Shown here: positions 5,713 through 6,650 of the stretch, in pieces
Numbering within the stretch: position 1 is the first letter of the stretch
Layout of the letters: every line of letters begins with the position of its first letter
Origin: Cyclobacteriaceae bacterium
GTDB taxonomy: Bacteria; Bacteroidota; Bacteroidia; Cytophagales; Cyclobacteriaceae
DNA length: 6,650 nt
NCBI GenBank assembly: GCA_029861825.1
Contig: JAOTYN010000236.1
Span: forward strand, 1 to 6,650
Reading direction: 5' to 3'
Position numbers and translations under genes: made by a program
The notes under the pieces: generated by a model
The model's database searches: none
What the model was told of the DNA's origin: nothing
What the model saw: the letters and a program-made list of their open reading frames with translations, nothing else

Positions 5713-6650
5713 TCAGTTGGTACGCACTCCAAAAACGGCTGCCGGAACCCTGTTCGAAGGATGTTCAACACGAATGATTATTTTAGAAGTAACCACCTCT
5801 GATTCCAAGCAGATGGAGTTTTGAGTCTGATAATTCCCTTGCATTTCATAGAGTAATTGTCCGTGTTCATCCAACACTTGATAATCCCGCACTACGTATG
5901 GCACTACCCTTTGTGGATGGCCCCAGATGGAAGTTTCCATCGGGTGGTCGAAATCCGTATCGAAATACAAATGCAGCTTCTTCAGGATTTCTGGTTTGGT
6001 CCAGTGTAGTTTAAGTTCCGGATGCTGATCATTTAGGTCTGCCACCCAGGCATTTGCGCTCAGATAAGGGCGGTGAATTCCATTGGTTAGGTTGTCCACC
6101 CCAAAGCATTCAAGGGCAGGGTAAATGGAAAAAGCAATGTTTTTGCCTTGCCGTTCCGGGGTCCAAAATTCGAACACGTCAAATCCGATACCAGGGTCCG
6201 GGTCCTGGCGCCCGTAATTCGATACCGCTTTGTTCATTTTATTATATGCACTGGTCAATCCGGTAATACGGGTTTCGCTACCCTTTATAGCGACATCCTC
6301 GTTTTGGTGAAAGCAAAGAAAGTAATACGCGTCCACGGTTAAGTCTACTCGATGATCTACTTCAAGGTATTGAGTACCCGCTTTTAATTCCATAACCTGT
6401 TCCGACAGTGTTATCTCTGGTGTATAATTATGGGCCTTGGTACTGCCGCGCAAACTGACGGTCAAAGTGGTATCTTTTCGGACTTTTAAAGACACTTCAA
6501 ATACGGGTACCCTTCCTGATCTCAAAGGAACCAACTGCGCGGCACTGAACGTCAATGGTATCCAGGGGCCATCAAATGATAATTCACTAAGCGATAGAGT
6601 GGAAGAAGCTGCTAAGCTGAAATTTCCATCACCTTTCAGGGCTACATGGG
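5713..6650 (-). CDS. C-terminal half of a FAD-dependent oxidoreductase (partial, runs off right edge)
   Basis: The frame is open from the window edge to a TGA at 5713-5715 and gives 311 complete codons. A TTG at 6553-6555 is not a real start, because coding sequence continues upstream without a stop. No dinucleotide-binding motif is visible, so the FAD domain must lie beyond the edge. What remains matches my memory of the C-terminal part of FAD-dependent oxidoreductases of the PF12831 type. First comes a beta-rich region with AAQLVPLRSGRVPVFEVSL, TTLTVSLRGS, NYTPEITL and the segment NEDVAIKGSETRITGL. Then comes DNLTNGIHRPYLSANAWVAD and a discoidin-like end with KLHLYFDTDFDHP, VVRDYQVL, YEMQGNYQTQ and a terminal VFGVRTN. 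The terminal domain may bind carbohydrate or position substrate. It is operonic with the symporter, which suggests uptake followed by oxidation of one compound. The family assignment rests on recalled motifs and is not certain. Confidence 0.72.
   Translation of the reverse strand, partial: HVALKGDGNFSLAASSTLSLSELSFDGPWIPLTFSAAQLVPLRSGRVPVFEVSLKVRKDTTLTVSLRGSTKAHNYTPEITLSEQVMELKAGTQYLEVDHRVDLTVDAYYFLCFHQNEDVAIKGSETRITGLTSAYNKMNKAVSNYGRQDPDPGIGFDVFEFWTPERQGKNIAFSIYPALECFGVDNLTNGIHRPYLSANAWVADLNDQHPELKLHWTKPEILKKLHLYFDTDFDHPMETSIWGHPQRVVPYVVRDYQVLDEHGQLLYEMQGNYQTQNSICLESEVVTSKIIIRVEHPSNRVPAAVFGVRTN

Noticed and set aside
6553..6555. TTG as the start of the right-most protein.
   Set aside because: The reading frame continues without a stop to the window edge with protein-like sequence, and the product matches the later part of a longer protein family.
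1..6650. CRISPR array, insertion sequence, tRNA, phage or toxin-antitoxin genes.
   Set aside because: No regularly spaced repeats, transposase motifs, cloverleaf folds or phage-type proteins were seen on either strand.

Overview
The window looks like a stretch of a Bacteroidota chromosome. I infer this from moderate GC with AT-rich intergenic DNA, mostly SD-less start codons, a PAS-LuxR regulator of a kind common in that phylum, and an SSS symporter paired with a FAD-dependent oxidoreductase. No rRNA, tRNA or marker gene is present to confirm it. All genes are on the minus strand except a fragment at the left edge.

Left part (1-1994). The last 40 codons of a plus-strand membrane protein end at 123. 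A convergent gap without a clear feature (124-305) follows. Next are two minus-strand genes that appear to share a domain: a 353-residue trypsin-fold serine protease (664-1725) with a complete His/Asp/Ser triad and a roughly 65-residue N-terminal domain, and downstream of it a 99-residue exported protein (306-605) whose body resembles that same N-terminal domain. A GC-rich hairpin with a GTAA tetraloop separates the two. The protease has an unusually complete Shine-Dalgarno sequence. Its 268-bp leader holds a candidate promoter, an 11-bp direct repeat and a hairpin.

Middle part (1995-3966). A PAS-LuxR transcription factor (1995-2777) and an integral-membrane fatty acid hydroxylase/sterol desaturase (2974-3966) follow. 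The desaturase carries the diiron histidine boxes and a C-terminal segment reminiscent of alkylglycerol monooxygenases.

Right part (3967-6650). A 544-residue sodium:solute symporter (4073-5707) starts 5 nt after the stop of a protein that runs off the right edge (5713-6650). That protein matches the C-terminal half of FAD-dependent oxidoreductases with a discoidin-like end. These two are very likely one operon for uptake and oxidation of a small organic solute, probably a sugar-related compound. The desaturase, regulator and protease genes follow in the same direction but with gaps of 106 to 268 bp, so they are probably separate transcription units.

The most interesting signal is the protease and its downstream stand-alone copy of the N-terminal domain. 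This could be a protease with a separately encoded propeptide or inhibitor-like partner, but the two proteins are predicted to lie in different compartments, so that role is a hypothesis.
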